This document shows, piece after piece, positions 37,301-45,180 of a stretch of 51,244 nt of DNA. The DNA is taken from contig CAJFRY010000011.1 in assembly GCA_904419545.1 (NCBI GenBank), positions 1 to 51,244 of the forward strand, given 5' to 3'. A program made the translations under genes and the position numbers. Under the pieces are notes generated by a model. That model saw nothing but the letters and a program-made list of their open reading frames with translations. It had not been told where the DNA came from and ran no database searches. Each line of letters begins with the position of its first letter. Within the stretch, counting starts at the first letter, position 1. The stretch is from Candidatus Woodwardiibium gallinarum (lineage in GTDB: Bacteria; Bacillota; Clostridia; Oscillospirales; CAG-382).

Positions 37301-37474
37301 AGCTGTGACGAAAGCGTCCTGCGCCGCATCCTCCGCCATAAACGGGTTGTGCGTAACCGAAGCTGCCGCCGAAACGACTGCTCTCTGATAGCGTCTGACC
37401 AGCACTTCATACGCGTCCTGTTCGCCTGCAAGCGTCAGCATCACGAGCGTTTCATCGGTTTGGTTCTGCAGCAA
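34310..37474 (-). CDS. ECF sigma factor fused to a very large duplicated C-terminal region
   Basis: A 1054-residue protein. Residues about 1-180 are a complete ECF sigma-70 factor: region 2 (AYEVLVRRYQRAV through AEDAAQDAFVTAWMKL and FAAWVCRIAKNCALNQLRR) and region 4 (RLPEKVQRIIRLHYFDGFSVAEIA, then SVGTVKWQLHDGRKRIRKEL). The remaining 870 residues are unlike typical sigma C-terminal extensions. About 185-350 is helical with a TPR-like stretch. Residues about 451-525 and 729-811 are two copies of one module (GTF-x2-C, later YY-x2-EGVGIVR-x-E and a GEG-x2-P block). No membrane segment or signal peptide is visible, so sensing would be cytoplasmic. The start is a TTG at 37474, 7 nt after AGGAGG; earlier ATGs lack a site. 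No anti-sigma gene adjoins. Confidence 0.85.
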   Translation of the reverse strand: MLQNQTDETLVMLTLAGEQDAYEVLVRRYQRAVVSAAASVTHNPFMAEDAAQDAFVTAWMKLDTLQEPQKFAAWVCRIAKNCALNQLRRFHSYLPLDVVDNLPLADDRNCDPAEAFVSSEERAELRQTVGRLPEKVQRIIRLHYFDGFSVAEIADRLRISVGTVKWQLHDGRKRIRKELCAMNEKCGDTLVQRVMKKVEELKLWQMKNSKNGFAAVYADVLREVESLPESDVRYHALADVLMRGWWWLPGEKNDALFARVKEAAVLGRNDEVMAFIVAREDEQLPDGADKIDFIRNKQIPMLEKAGFVQALAREWFWLGRECFRQEQPDKGAEAWDRALGLLRPSDVYHALITRALEFEERRVAFLGKEKKRYFLTADAAELRFIDGALCYWKDERISDGWLASTDWQIGRIFRNSSRCDGRFFDESLAVGETRVGSDGATLTFASDRETVETPCGTFTDCRLWLTRYADFQGCSLYKSYYKEGVGIVRHEHIQDGFTAVRLLKAYHIAGGEGLLPLAAGNVWEYASGDTPDVLHMELKFSVAYADADGAVFTSFEALERLRYDENSWQDMIEAIRNEYCRKLENGESVICDVSHVAERVETLAETSLQKAHTKAACAVARRIMATDPEFNPEYTARGHWNFFQKFGILQNGGAVSLTLHPRWSFEWKGGWDSAGTPILFNDVYGILQDAAGCIWSEEWRAGASPLVEYMMWGTVPVKTRINCADGGSIATKAGTFDRCLVLTLDISGLKDGLSYRGGRKKYYFAEGVGIVRTENEYCDGLKTAVYELTAYQGTGEGYMPFADGLLRRYEAVGLTDGYVGAAEYTYCAEENGQITIFADRTGVRETLAPVTSYASIQDEVLEEALCEKGRHAEGRLRHDVNNFRLMVHFLTRPTRYWGMPEKAAVWNRYRMQLMESFGENGQSPAGWLGLYAATCFRTACALFGCGRKEEGYICLERAFELFRQWADIPDGTEMEAGKAFVFGGVRLVKGKGVLLLPDGSREPFEECSLYDARIDLPYYGMTAPSGWEWFDSVRGEERFRVFGERAKALAVNGK

Positions 37475-37524
37475 GTTGTATCCTCCTCTCATTCTTATGA
37501 GAATTCCCATTTTTAAGCGCTTGT

Positions 37525-37543
37525 CTTTATAGATGCAAACCGG
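37525..37543 (-). promoter_or_regulatory. candidate promoter of the sigma fusion gene with element shared with the divergent operators
   Basis: On the minus strand CCGGTTTGCAT (37543-37533) is followed by TATAAA (37531-37526), about 50 nt before the TTG start. The 11-nt string also occurs at 33320-33330 in the divergent control region, again just before a -10-like element. A further ACCGGACAG lies at 37653-37661. No consensus -35 precedes it. Confidence 0.4.
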
Positions 37544-37567
37544 CGGGAAAAGGTTGGGAAAAATCAT

Positions 37568-38256
37568 TGCCCGTGATTTTTTTATAAAACATTGCGGAAA
37601 TCAAAGCCGGAGAACAAAAAAGCGCTCCGAAAAGCGAAACGCGCCTTCAAACACCGGACAGACCGGTCTTATACGGACATCGGAGGGCAGGTACAATGCC
37701 GTCAGGCAAAGACGACTGCCGATTTTTGCCGTTGTCCCTCGGAGCGTATGCCCGTTCGCCGCCCGATGAAATCAGAAACGCTTTCAAAGGACGGTTGTCT
37801 TTCGGCCGCTGCTTCATGCAGCACCTCTCTGTCAGAGAGAAAAGCACAGTGAATAAAGATTCCGCTCATTCACTCGGTTGAAGAAACATTTTCGGGTCGT
37901 TCCTTCCGACGTAGCTCGGACGGAACACCCGGAGGCCGATTCGTCGGAACGGCCGCCAATACCGGTATAAGTGCCGCTGTATGATCCGACAAGTCATCTT
38001 TTGCTTATGCGCATCGAAAACTGCGTTCTGTTTATGGACATTTTAATTTTTGATTGGTATTCATGCGCCTTTATAATCCACGCAAGCACGAAAAGACCAT
38101 ACAACGTTCGCGGTCTATCTGCGCCGACTCGCCGTCGTGAAAAGGCGGTGCGCATCCTCGAACTTAAAACAAAAAACGCTGAAACCAAAACAAATTGGAT
38201 TCAGCGCCACACTGTCAAAAAGCAAAGAAAAAAATGAAGACCCAACGCGGGCAATA
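37568..38256. other. intergenic with one notable hairpin
   Basis: About 690 nt between the sigma gene's upstream region and the tRNA-Arg terminator. No gene is supported: a 61-codon plus-strand frame from 37696 has GGAGG about 12 nt before its ATG but no family-like content. At 37899-37925 GTTCC-T-TCCGA pairs with TCGGA-C-GGAAC around a 6-nt loop (one mismatch), without a following U-run. It could be part of a small RNA or an operator. Confidence 0.4.
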
Positions 38257-38290
38257 AAGCAAAAGCCGCGCACAAAACACGGTGCGCGGC
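38257..38290 (-). terminator. terminator after tRNA-Arg
   Basis: GCCGCGCAC and GTGCGCGGC pair over 9 bp with an 8-nt loop, followed on the minus strand by UUUUGCUUUAUU. It ends the transcript carrying tRNA-Arg. Confidence 0.85.
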
Positions 38291-38311
38291 CTGTCTGCGG
38301 CAACTCGCCGC

Positions 38312-38387
38312 TGGCCCGCCCTGAGGGACTTGAACCCCCGACCCTCGGAATCGGAATCCGGTACTCTATCCGCTGAGCTAAGGGCGG
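38312..38387 (-). tRNA. tRNA-Arg (anticodon CCG)
   Basis: A full cloverleaf: acceptor CCGCCCT pairs with AGGGCGG, discriminator G, encoded CCA. The D arm is GCTC/GAGT, the anticodon loop TTCCGAT gives CCG (codon CGG), variable loop GGGTC, and T loop TTCAAGT on a GGGGG/CCCTC stem with one G-U pair. The outermost anticodon-stem pair (27-43) is C-A, a mismatch; the other four pair. It lies 10 nt after the membrane-protein gene on the same strand. Confidence 0.93.
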
Positions 38388-38397
38388 TCATATGAAA

Positions 38398-38802
38398 TTA
38401 TTCCTTATATTTTGTGAGCGCTGCGGCAATACGATACAGAAGCCAGCCGAACAGCATCATACAAACATAGATACCCGTCAGCGCCAGCGAAAAGAAGCCT
38501 GTCGCCTCGTAAAGATCGGAAAACGCGGAAAAAATCATCTCACAGACAACCGTCGAAACGACGGCAGGAAAGAACAGAAACAACAGATCCTTCACAAAAA
38601 AGCCTTTCAGAGACGCCGGCCGCGTTTGCCGGATCATAAAATACGTGGCATAAAACGGGATAAAAAACAACAGAGCGGCGGCCAGAAACGAAATGAGCTG
38701 CACAATGGCATTATCCAGCATCAAAAAGTTGACCGCCATAAAAACCGCAGGGAGCAGCACCGCAAACACAACTTTTACTGCAAGCGCTTTGTTGGTATAC
38801 AT
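38398..38802 (-). CDS. small four-helix membrane protein, function unknown
   Basis: A 134-residue protein that is mostly membrane: four hydrophobic stretches at about 8-30, 32-58, 70-92 and 100-126, separated by short charged loops (RQTRPASLKG between the second and third). No family is recognised and no catalytic motif is visible. GGGGAGGG lies before the ATG. It follows the acyl-CoA synthetase gene by 30 nt and precedes tRNA-Arg by 10 nt, so the three may share a transcript. Confidence 0.7.
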   Translation of the reverse strand: MYTNKALAVKVVFAVLLPAVFMAVNFLMLDNAIVQLISFLAAALLFFIPFYATYFMIRQTRPASLKGFFVKDLLFLFFPAVVSTVVCEMIFSAFSDLYEATGFFSLALTGIYVCMMLFGWLLYRIAAALTKYKE

Positions 38803-38832
38803 ATAGATGCCGCCCTCCCCTGCAATCGGTCG

Positions 38833-40485
38833 TCAGGTGTTATTATCCCCGTGACGGATGGTTGCGCGCTTGATTTTGCCGCTGAACGTCTTGGGCAGCT
38901 CGCTGACAAACTCGATGATCCGCGGGTATTTATACGGCGCGGTGGTATGCTTGACGTGTGTCTGCAGTTCCTTGATCAGTTCATCGCTTGCCGTATAGCC
39001 CTTCGCCAACACGATGGTCGCCTTGACGACCTGACCGCGGACAGGGTCGGGCGCAGCGGTGACTGCGCACTCCAACACACAGGGATGCGTCATCAATGCG
39101 CTTTCCACCTCGAACGGCCCGATGCGGTAGCCCGAGCATTTAATCACATCGTCCGAACGGCCCTCAAACCAGTAATATCCGTCCGAGTCGCGCCAGGCGG
39201 TATCGCCGGTGTCATAAAAATCGTTGCGAAAAGCCTTCCGATTCGCTTCTTCGTCCTCCTGATAGCCCTTGAAAAGGCCATAAGGATAGTGCTTGGAAAG
39301 ATTTTTGATAACAATCGAACCGACCACGCCGTCCTCACACGAATTGCCGTTTTCATCCACGATATCCACATCATAATCGGGAGAAGGCTTACCGGTCGAA
39401 CCCGGTTTAATAGGAAATCCGTCAAAATTGCCGATTATGGCCGGCGTTTCACTCTGACCAAAGGCCTCGGTCAGCGTCAGACCGGTCAACTCCTTGAACC
39501 GGTAAAACACTTCGGGATTCAGCGGTTCTCCCGCCATACAGCAATGCTTAATCGAAGAAAAATCATATTTCTGGATATCCTCTTTGATTAAAAAGCGGAA
39601 AATCGTCGGCGGCGCACAGAAAGTGGTCACGCCGATTTCCTGAATCAGCTCCAGCGTATTATGTGCATTGAATTTTTCATTGTCATATGCGACAATGACC
39701 GCTCCACAGATCCACTGACCGTAAATTTTCCCCCAACCGAACTTGGCCCAGCCGGAGTCGGACATCGTCAGATGAAGCTTGCCGTCTTCACAGTGCTGCC
39801 AATATTTCGCTGTAATAATATGGCCGACCGGATATGTATAGTCGTGAAGAATCATTTTGGGCATCCCGGTCGTACCCGAGGAGAAATACATCAGCATCGG
39901 GTCGGTCAGTTCATTGGGGATACGCGGCAGCTCGGACGACGAAGCGGCAATCTCAGCACGCAAATCGAGCATGTCTGCCGGCACACGGTCGCCCACTACG
40001 GCAACGGCGCCAAGCGTTTCACATTCGGGGCGTGCCGCAGTGATATAACCGACAAGCTCGGGATCATCCACGGAAAGGATCATGCGCACCTTTGCCAGAT
40101 TGCAGCGATACACAATGTCCTTAACGGTGAGCTGATAGGTGGCAGGAATGCAGACCGCGCCAATCTTGCAAAGTGCAAGAATGCTAATCCAAGTCTCCGG
40201 GCGCTGCTTGAGCATCATCATCACCCGGTCGCCCTTTCGAATGCCCGCACGAAGGAAAAAGTTGGCGCAGCGGTTGCTGAGTTCGCTCAGCTCACGGAAG
40301 GTAAACATACGGCGGTCGCCCGCGTCGGTACACCAGAGCAGCGCATTTTTTGCAGGGTCAAGCCTGGCCCACTCGTCCACCACGTCATAGGCAAAATTGA
40401 AGCCGGCCGGCACATGGACCTTATAGTTGGCCTTCAGGTCCTCATAGGATTCAAACGCAATACGGTCGAGAAATTTTTCTAACAT
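38833..40485 (-). CDS. AMP-dependent acyl-CoA synthetase (acetyl/medium-chain type)
   Basis: A 550-residue member of the adenylate-forming superfamily that activates a carboxylic acid to its CoA thioester. Motifs: P-loop YFSSGTTGMPKMILHD, the substrate-side GEPLNPEVFYRF, TEAFGQSETP (A5), YDTGDTAWRDSDGYYWFEGRSDD (A7-A8), SGYRIGPFEVESAL and the catalytic lysine in LPKTFSGKIKRA. The overall form resembles the acetyl/medium-chain acyl-CoA ligase group; the substrate is not determined. It is cytoplasmic. GGTAGGAAACG precedes the ATG. It probably leads a short operon with the small membrane protein. Confidence 0.92.
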   Translation of the reverse strand: MLEKFLDRIAFESYEDLKANYKVHVPAGFNFAYDVVDEWARLDPAKNALLWCTDAGDRRMFTFRELSELSNRCANFFLRAGIRKGDRVMMMLKQRPETWISILALCKIGAVCIPATYQLTVKDIVYRCNLAKVRMILSVDDPELVGYITAARPECETLGAVAVVGDRVPADMLDLRAEIAASSSELPRIPNELTDPMLMYFSSGTTGMPKMILHDYTYPVGHIITAKYWQHCEDGKLHLTMSDSGWAKFGWGKIYGQWICGAVIVAYDNEKFNAHNTLELIQEIGVTTFCAPPTIFRFLIKEDIQKYDFSSIKHCCMAGEPLNPEVFYRFKELTGLTLTEAFGQSETPAIIGNFDGFPIKPGSTGKPSPDYDVDIVDENGNSCEDGVVGSIVIKNLSKHYPYGLFKGYQEDEEANRKAFRNDFYDTGDTAWRDSDGYYWFEGRSDDVIKCSGYRIGPFEVESALMTHPCVLECAVTAAPDPVRGQVVKATIVLAKGYTASDELIKELQTHVKHTTAPYKYPRIIEFVSELPKTFSGKIKRATIRHGDNNT

Positions 40486-40556
40486 CGTTTCCTACCCTGC
40501 TTTAAAAAATCTTTGGTGTTATAATGCTCCTTTGCGCCGTAATTTCAACGGAAGCG

Positions 40557-40590
40557 AAAAACGGCCAACAGCAACTGGCGGTTGGCCGTT
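40557..40590 (-). terminator. terminator after tRNA-Lys
   Basis: AACGGCCAAC and GTTGGCCGTT form a 10-bp stem with an 11-nt loop; on the minus strand UUU follows the last stem UU. It begins immediately after the CCA of tRNA-Lys. Confidence 0.88.
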
Positions 40591-40666
40591 TGGTGATCCA
40601 TCGGAGAATCGAACTCCGGACACCATGATTAAAAGTCATGTGCTCTACCGGCTGAGCTAATGGATC
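40591..40666 (-). tRNA. tRNA-Lys (anticodon TTT)
   Basis: Cloverleaf with acceptor GATCCAT/ATGGATC, discriminator A and encoded CCA. The D arm is AGCTCAGCCGGTAGAGC, anticodon loop CTTTTAA with TTT, and T arm CCGGAGTTCGATTCTCCG. It lies about 100 nt after lexA with no clear terminator between, so the recA-lexA transcript may include it. Confidence 0.96.
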
Positions 40667-40768
40667 GGATTAACAGCCTAAGTAGAATACCACAACACGC
40701 GCCGTTTGTCAAGTGCCTAAAAACAAAATCTTACCCTTATACGGCAAAAATCTTCCGATTTTCGCCTT

Positions 40769-41383
40769 TTACGAACGATAAAAGCGGAAATTGGCAATCA
40801 CCTTACCGAGAATGGTCACATTCTTGGCAAAGATCGGCTGCATGGATGAATTGCAGGGCTGAAGGCGCACACCGCCGTTTTCTTTGTAAAACTTTTTCAC
40901 AGTTGCCTCGTCCTCAATCATCGCGACAACGATTTCGCCGTTTTCCGCATAGTGAACGCCGTTGACGATGACAATGTCCCCGTCAAGGATCCCGGCTTCG
41001 ATCATGCTTTCCCCCATCACACGCAGCGCGAAGAGGTCACTGTCTCCGCCGGCCATACTGACGGGAAAATCCACATAGCCGTCATAATTTTCAACCGCAA
41101 GAATCGGTGTGCCCGCCGTCACGCGGCCGAGCAGCGGCACACGCAGCATCCGCTCGCCGTCGGAATACTTGGCGCGTCCGAGACGAAGCGCGCGGGATTT
41201 CCCCTGATCCTTTTTGATATAGCCCTTCTGGTCAAGGCGGCTGAGGCACGCGTGCGCGGTGGATGTGGAACGGATGCCCAGCGCGCGGCAGATATCGCGG
41301 ACGGATGGAGCGTAGCCCTCATTCTCAATCATACTTTCGATGTAGCTGTAAACGTTTTGTTCCATCGGCGACAATTCAGTCAT
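40769..41383 (-). CDS. lexA: LexA repressor
   Basis: A 204-residue SOS repressor. The N-terminal winged helix (LSPMEQNVYSYIES, YAPSVRDICRALGIRSTSTAHACLSRL) is followed by the self-cleavage site Ala-Gly in GRVTAGTP. The catalytic serine lies in RVMGESMIEAGI and the lysine in EDEATVKKFY. All elements for RecA-stimulated autocleavage are present. The ATG at 41383 follows AAAGGATGG. It is the last protein gene of a run beginning at recA, so RecA and its target appear on one transcript and LexA would regulate itself through the distant LexA box at 46916. Confidence 0.96.
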   Translation of the reverse strand: MTELSPMEQNVYSYIESMIENEGYAPSVRDICRALGIRSTSTAHACLSRLDQKGYIKKDQGKSRALRLGRAKYSDGERMLRVPLLGRVTAGTPILAVENYDGYVDFPVSMAGGDSDLFALRVMGESMIEAGILDGDIVIVNGVHYAENGEIVVAMIEDEATVKKFYKENGGVRLQPCNSSMQPIFAKNVTILGKVIANFRFYRS

Positions 41384-41415
41384 TTTCAACCATCCTTTCC
41401 CGCAAAGCGGGTCAT

Positions 41416-41799
41416 TTAAGGCGCAGGCACACAAGCGGCGTCAAACAACGCCCGTGCACGGTCGATTCGACCGCAGAGATAAAGATAGCCGAACAGACAT
41501 TCCAAGCCTGTGGCCCTTCGGTATTCCACCGCACCTGCGCTCCGGGGAGCGTGAGCGCTTTTGGCATTGCGGCCGCGTTTATACATATCGGTTTCATTTT
41601 CGTCCAGCAGCGGCAGCAGCTTCTCCACCGCTGCGCTCTGTGCGACGGCAGTTACATAACCGCGAGCAAGCCGATTCAGCTCTGCGGGCGGACGTTCGCC
41701 CGCGCAAACGAGTTTTTCGCGGACCAGCAGCTCAAAGACCGCATCGCCCATATAAGCGAGCGCCAGCGGACTTGTTTCGGAAAGCCGTACGCGCGGCAT
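41416..41799 (-). CDS. mrnC: Mini-ribonuclease III
   Basis: A 127-residue RNase III-like protein without the double-stranded-RNA-binding domain, the MrnC family that matures the ends of 23S rRNA. Signatures: SPLALAYMGDAVFELLVRE with catalytic acidic residues, KRGRNAKSAHAP, and EYRRATGLECLFGYLYLCGR. The start at 41799 overlaps the cysS stop as TAATG, with GGAAG upstream; an ATG at 41814 within cysS has no site. This cysS-mrnC order is common in Firmicutes. Confidence 0.93.
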   Translation of the reverse strand: MPRVRLSETSPLALAYMGDAVFELLVREKLVCAGERPPAELNRLARGYVTAVAQSAAVEKLLPLLDENETDMYKRGRNAKSAHAPRSAGAVEYRRATGLECLFGYLYLCGRIDRARALFDAACVPAP

Positions 41800-43199
41800 T
41801 ACGCTTTCTTCCATTTCGTGCCCTGCGGCGTATCCTCCAGCGTCACGCCCATTTCTTTCAGGCGCGCGCGGAGTTCGTCCGCTTTCTGATAGTCCTTTTC
41901 TTTTTTTGCTTTGGTGCGTTCGGCGACGAGCGCTTCGATTTCGGCGTCGCCGTCCACCGTTTTCTCCTCCGGCAGGAAGCCGAACAAGCCGAGAAGTTCA
42001 TCGTAAAAGCCGAGAAGCGTTCGCAGAATGTCAGCGGAAACGGACTCGTTTTTCAGCAGCGTATTGATATCGCGTGTGATTTCAAAAAGCACGGCAATGG
42101 CATTTGCGGTATTGAAATCATCGTCCATAGCCGCAAGAAAATCCGCCTTCCGCGCCATGATTTGCTCAGCTTCCGCGGCAAGCGACGGCGCATCCGTCGC
42201 GTTGCCTGCGTTCTCCAGACGGAAAGCGAGGTTTTCGCGGCAGTTCTGCAACCGTTCAAGGGCAGCGGCAGACTGTGCAAGGATCGCCTCGGAAAAATTG
42301 ACGGGGTTGCGGTAATGAGACGCGAGCAGAAAATAGCGAATGGCGCCGTACCCGAATTTTTTTGCCGCATCCCGCACCCAGAAACAGTCGCCGGCAGACT
42401 TGGACATTTTACGGTTATCCACGTTGATATAGCCGTTGTGCAGCCAGAAGCGGGCCAGCGGCGCGCCGGTGGCGCACTCACTCTGGGCAATCTCGTTCTC
42501 GTGATGCGGGAATGTGAGGTCCTGTCCGCCGCAGTGGATATCGATGTCGGTACCGAGATACTTGCGCACCATCGCTGAACATTCTATATGCCAGCCGGGC
42601 CTGCCCTCTCCCCACGGGGAGGGCCAGCTAATCTCTCCTTCTTCCTTCTTCGCTTTCCAGAGTGCGAAATCAAAGGGGTGCCGTTTTTCGTCGTTGACGT
42701 CGATGCGGGCGCCCGCTTCCAACTCCTCGAGGTTATAATGCGACAGGCAGCCGTAATGAGGGAAGGAATCGGCAGCAAAATAGACATTGCCGTTGGATTC
42801 GTAGGCGTTGCCTTTATCGATGAGCGTCCGTACGATTTCAATGATTTCGGGGATATTCTCGGTCGCGCGCGGATGCACGGTCGCCGGACGCACACCGAGT
42901 CCCCGCGCGTCAGCGAAATACGCATCAATATAGCGCGCCGCGATTTCGGGCACGGTGCAGCCCTCGGCTTTGGCCTTGGCAATCATTTTATCGTCCACGT
43001 CGGTAAAATTCTGGACGAACACAACATCATTGCCGCGGTATTCAAGATAGCGGCGCAGCATATCGAAAAGCACAAAGCAGCGCGCGTTGCCGATATGGAT
43101 ATAGTTGTACACCGTGGGACCGCAGGCGTACATCCGTACCCTGCCATCGCGGACGATCAATTCTTCCTTTTGTCTGGTGAGCGTATTAAAAAGCCGCAT
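41799..43199 (-). CDS. cysS: cysteinyl-tRNA synthetase
   Basis: A 466-residue class I synthetase charging tRNA-Cys. Signatures: MYACGPTVYNYIHIGNAR (HIGH motif as HIGN, zinc ligand Cys), FVQNFTDVDDKMI, ECSAMVRKYLG, GGQDLTFPHHENEIAQSECATG with zinc ligands, and NRKMSKSAGD (KMSKS). Length is standard. No T-box leader is present, consistent with its internal operon position, 30 nt after pgsA. Confidence 0.97.
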   Translation of the reverse strand: MRLFNTLTRQKEELIVRDGRVRMYACGPTVYNYIHIGNARCFVLFDMLRRYLEYRGNDVVFVQNFTDVDDKMIAKAKAEGCTVPEIAARYIDAYFADARGLGVRPATVHPRATENIPEIIEIVRTLIDKGNAYESNGNVYFAADSFPHYGCLSHYNLEELEAGARIDVNDEKRHPFDFALWKAKKEEGEISWPSPWGEGRPGWHIECSAMVRKYLGTDIDIHCGGQDLTFPHHENEIAQSECATGAPLARFWLHNGYINVDNRKMSKSAGDCFWVRDAAKKFGYGAIRYFLLASHYRNPVNFSEAILAQSAAALERLQNCRENLAFRLENAGNATDAPSLAAEAEQIMARKADFLAAMDDDFNTANAIAVLFEITRDINTLLKNESVSADILRTLLGFYDELLGLFGFLPEEKTVDGDAEIEALVAERTKAKKEKDYQKADELRARLKEMGVTLEDTPQGTKWKKA

Positions 43200-43228
43200 G
43201 CCCGTTTATCCTTTTCCAATTATTATTT

Positions 43229-43840
43229 TTATTTGGAGGGGTCGAGAAAATCCCAGTATTGCCTGATATAGCTGATGCCCGACCAGATCGTAAAAGTAAC
43301 CATGATCAGCATCGAAAACAGCGAGAGAAAGCCGCCGGTCGGAAACACGATGGGCTCAAGAAGAACAATGATGATGCATAGAAACTGTGATACGGTTTTG
43401 ATCTTACCCAGCATATTTGCCGCGACCACAACGCCCGATTCGCGCGAGACGACCAGCCGCATCGAGGTGACGGCAAGCTCGCGGAATACGACAGCCAGCG
43501 TTGACCAGAGAAAGACGTTATACAAAAGCCAATGCGGTACCGTGAGGTCGTCGGCGATGATGAAGTCCGATGCGCAGATGGCGATAAGCGCTCCAAAAAT
43601 CATAAATTTATCGGCCAGCGGATCCATAAATTTGCCGAAATGGGTGATGATTTGCTTTTTGCGGGCAATTTTTCCGTCCAGAAAATCCGTGATGGCGGCA
43701 AGGATAAAAATCGCCGCTGCAATGATCCGTGACCACGTGGTATGCTCATATGTAAATACAGGATAAATGATGAAAAACGCAAAGAACGGGACCAGCACGA
43801 TCCGCGCCAGAGTCAGCTTGTTTGCAATGTTCAGCTTCAT
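43229..43840 (-). CDS. pgsA: CDP-diacylglycerol--glycerol-3-phosphate 3-phosphatidyltransferase
   Basis: A 203-residue integral membrane enzyme making phosphatidylglycerol phosphate. It begins LNIANKLTLARIVLVPFF; the CDP-alcohol phosphotransferase motif D-G-x2-A-R-x8-G-x3-D-x3-D is complete in DGKIARKKQ with GKFMDPLADK. About five to six hydrophobic helices follow the family plan. The start overlaps the rimO stop as ATGA. Its place between rimO and cysS is frequent in Firmicutes. Confidence 0.95.
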   Translation of the reverse strand: MKLNIANKLTLARIVLVPFFAFFIIYPVFTYEHTTWSRIIAAAIFILAAITDFLDGKIARKKQIITHFGKFMDPLADKFMIFGALIAICASDFIIADDLTVPHWLLYNVFLWSTLAVVFRELAVTSMRLVVSRESGVVVAANMLGKIKTVSQFLCIIIVLLEPIVFPTGGFLSLFSMLIMVTFTIWSGISYIRQYWDFLDPSK

Positions 43841-45180
43841 TGCGGTTCTCCTTCACCAACGAATTTGCCGATAAGGTCATAATCGAGCACCTCGGTCACC
43901 TCCACGCGGATCAGTTCTCCTTCCCCTACACGGCGCGGCGCCGAAAAAAAGATTCGTCCGTCGATATCCGGCGCGTCGGCATACGTTCGGCCGTAATACG
44001 AACCTCCGGCCGTATCATAGCCCTCGCAGACAACGGCAAACGTCCTGCCAAGCTGCGCACGGTTATAAGCGGTATGGATCTTCCGCTGCTCGCGCATCAG
44101 CACGTCGTGGCGTTTGCGCTTGAGCTTTTCCGGAATCTGATCGGGCAAATCGTATGCCGGCGTCCCCTCCTCACGCGAATAAGCGAACACACCAAGACGT
44201 TCAAAGCGCGTCTCCCGGATAAAGGCACGCAGTTCCTCAAATTCGTCTTCCGTCTCGCCGGGAAAGCCGGTGATGACCGTCGTCCGCAGCACGATATCCG
44301 GAACCGCTCGTCGCAGACGCTCAACGGCCGATCGGATGTCGGCGGCGGTATCGCGGCGGTTCATCGCACGAAGCACGCGATCGGAAATATGCTGGATAGG
44401 CATATCGATATATTTGACTACCTTGGGATTGTTGGCAATCTCCTCAATCAGACCGTCCGTAATTCTGCCGGGGTAACAATACAGCAGACGCAGCCAGCGG
44501 ATGCCGTCTATGGCCGACAATTCACGCAACAACGCGTCCAGCGCATAAGTGCCGTACAAATCTTCTCCGTAGCGTGTGGTGTCCTGTGCGACGAGACAAA
44601 GCTCGCGCACGCCGAGAGACGCAAGATCGCGCGCTTCCTCTACGATTTCACCCATCGGACGTGAGCGGAAGCGGCCGCGGATAGAAGGGATCACGCAATA
44701 GGAGCAGCGGTTGTCGCAGCCCTCGGCGATTTGCAGATAGGCAAAATGCTCCTGTGTGGTGACCACACGCTCGCCGCCGAGCGGCGCGGCATTGATATCG
44801 CCGAACCGCGCGAATCGCTTGTTTGCATACGCACTGCGCACGGCTTCACAGATGTCTCCGTAGGAGCCGGTACCGAGCACGCAGTCGACTTCGGGCAGCT
44901 CCTCCAGTATCTGTTCGCGGTAGCGCTCGGGCAGGCATCCCGTAACCACGATGCCGCGCAGGGTATGATTTTCCTTCAGCCAAGCGACGTCGAGAATGTT
45001 GTCGATGGCCTCCTGTTTGGCGCTCTCGATAAACGCGCAGGTATTGATGACGATGACGTCGGCGTCGACGTCCTCCGCAACGATTTCGAAGCCTTCAGAG
45101 GCAAGCTTGGCGAGCATAACCTCCGTATTGATAAGATTCTTCGGACAGCCGAGCGAGACAAATCCAACTTTGACAGCCAT
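43837..45180 (-). CDS. rimO: ribosomal protein S12 methylthiotransferase RimO
   Basis: A 447-residue radical-SAM enzyme that adds a methylthio group to an aspartate of ribosomal protein S12. The N-terminal UPF0004 domain begins VGFVSLGCPKNLINTEVML with the first cluster cysteine; two more lie in NTCAFIESAKQEAI and VVTGCLPERY. The radical-SAM cluster motif is CDNRCSYCVIP. A C-terminal TRAM domain (about 375-447) is present. The start overlaps the recX stop as TAATG. Confidence 0.96.
   Translation of the reverse strand: MAVKVGFVSLGCPKNLINTEVMLAKLASEGFEIVAEDVDADVIVINTCAFIESAKQEAIDNILDVAWLKENHTLRGIVVTGCLPERYREQILEELPEVDCVLGTGSYGDICEAVRSAYANKRFARFGDINAAPLGGERVVTTQEHFAYLQIAEGCDNRCSYCVIPSIRGRFRSRPMGEIVEEARDLASLGVRELCLVAQDTTRYGEDLYGTYALDALLRELSAIDGIRWLRLLYCYPGRITDGLIEEIANNPKVVKYIDMPIQHISDRVLRAMNRRDTAADIRSAVERLRRAVPDIVLRTTVITGFPGETEDEFEELRAFIRETRFERLGVFAYSREEGTPAYDLPDQIPEKLKRKRHDVLMREQRKIHTAYNRAQLGRTFAVVCEGYDTAGGSYYGRTYADAPDIDGRIFFSAPRRVGEGELIRVEVTEVLDYDLIGKFVGEGEPQ

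Noticed and set aside
37696..37881. 61-codon plus-strand frame with GGAGG before its ATG, upstream of the sigma fusion
   Set aside because: Content is not protein-like and the opposite strand is equally open; the ribosome site may be chance.
41384..41415. A LexA box directly before lexA
   Set aside because: The 32-nt gap after mrnC holds no GAAC-N4-GTTC match; only the recA box was found.
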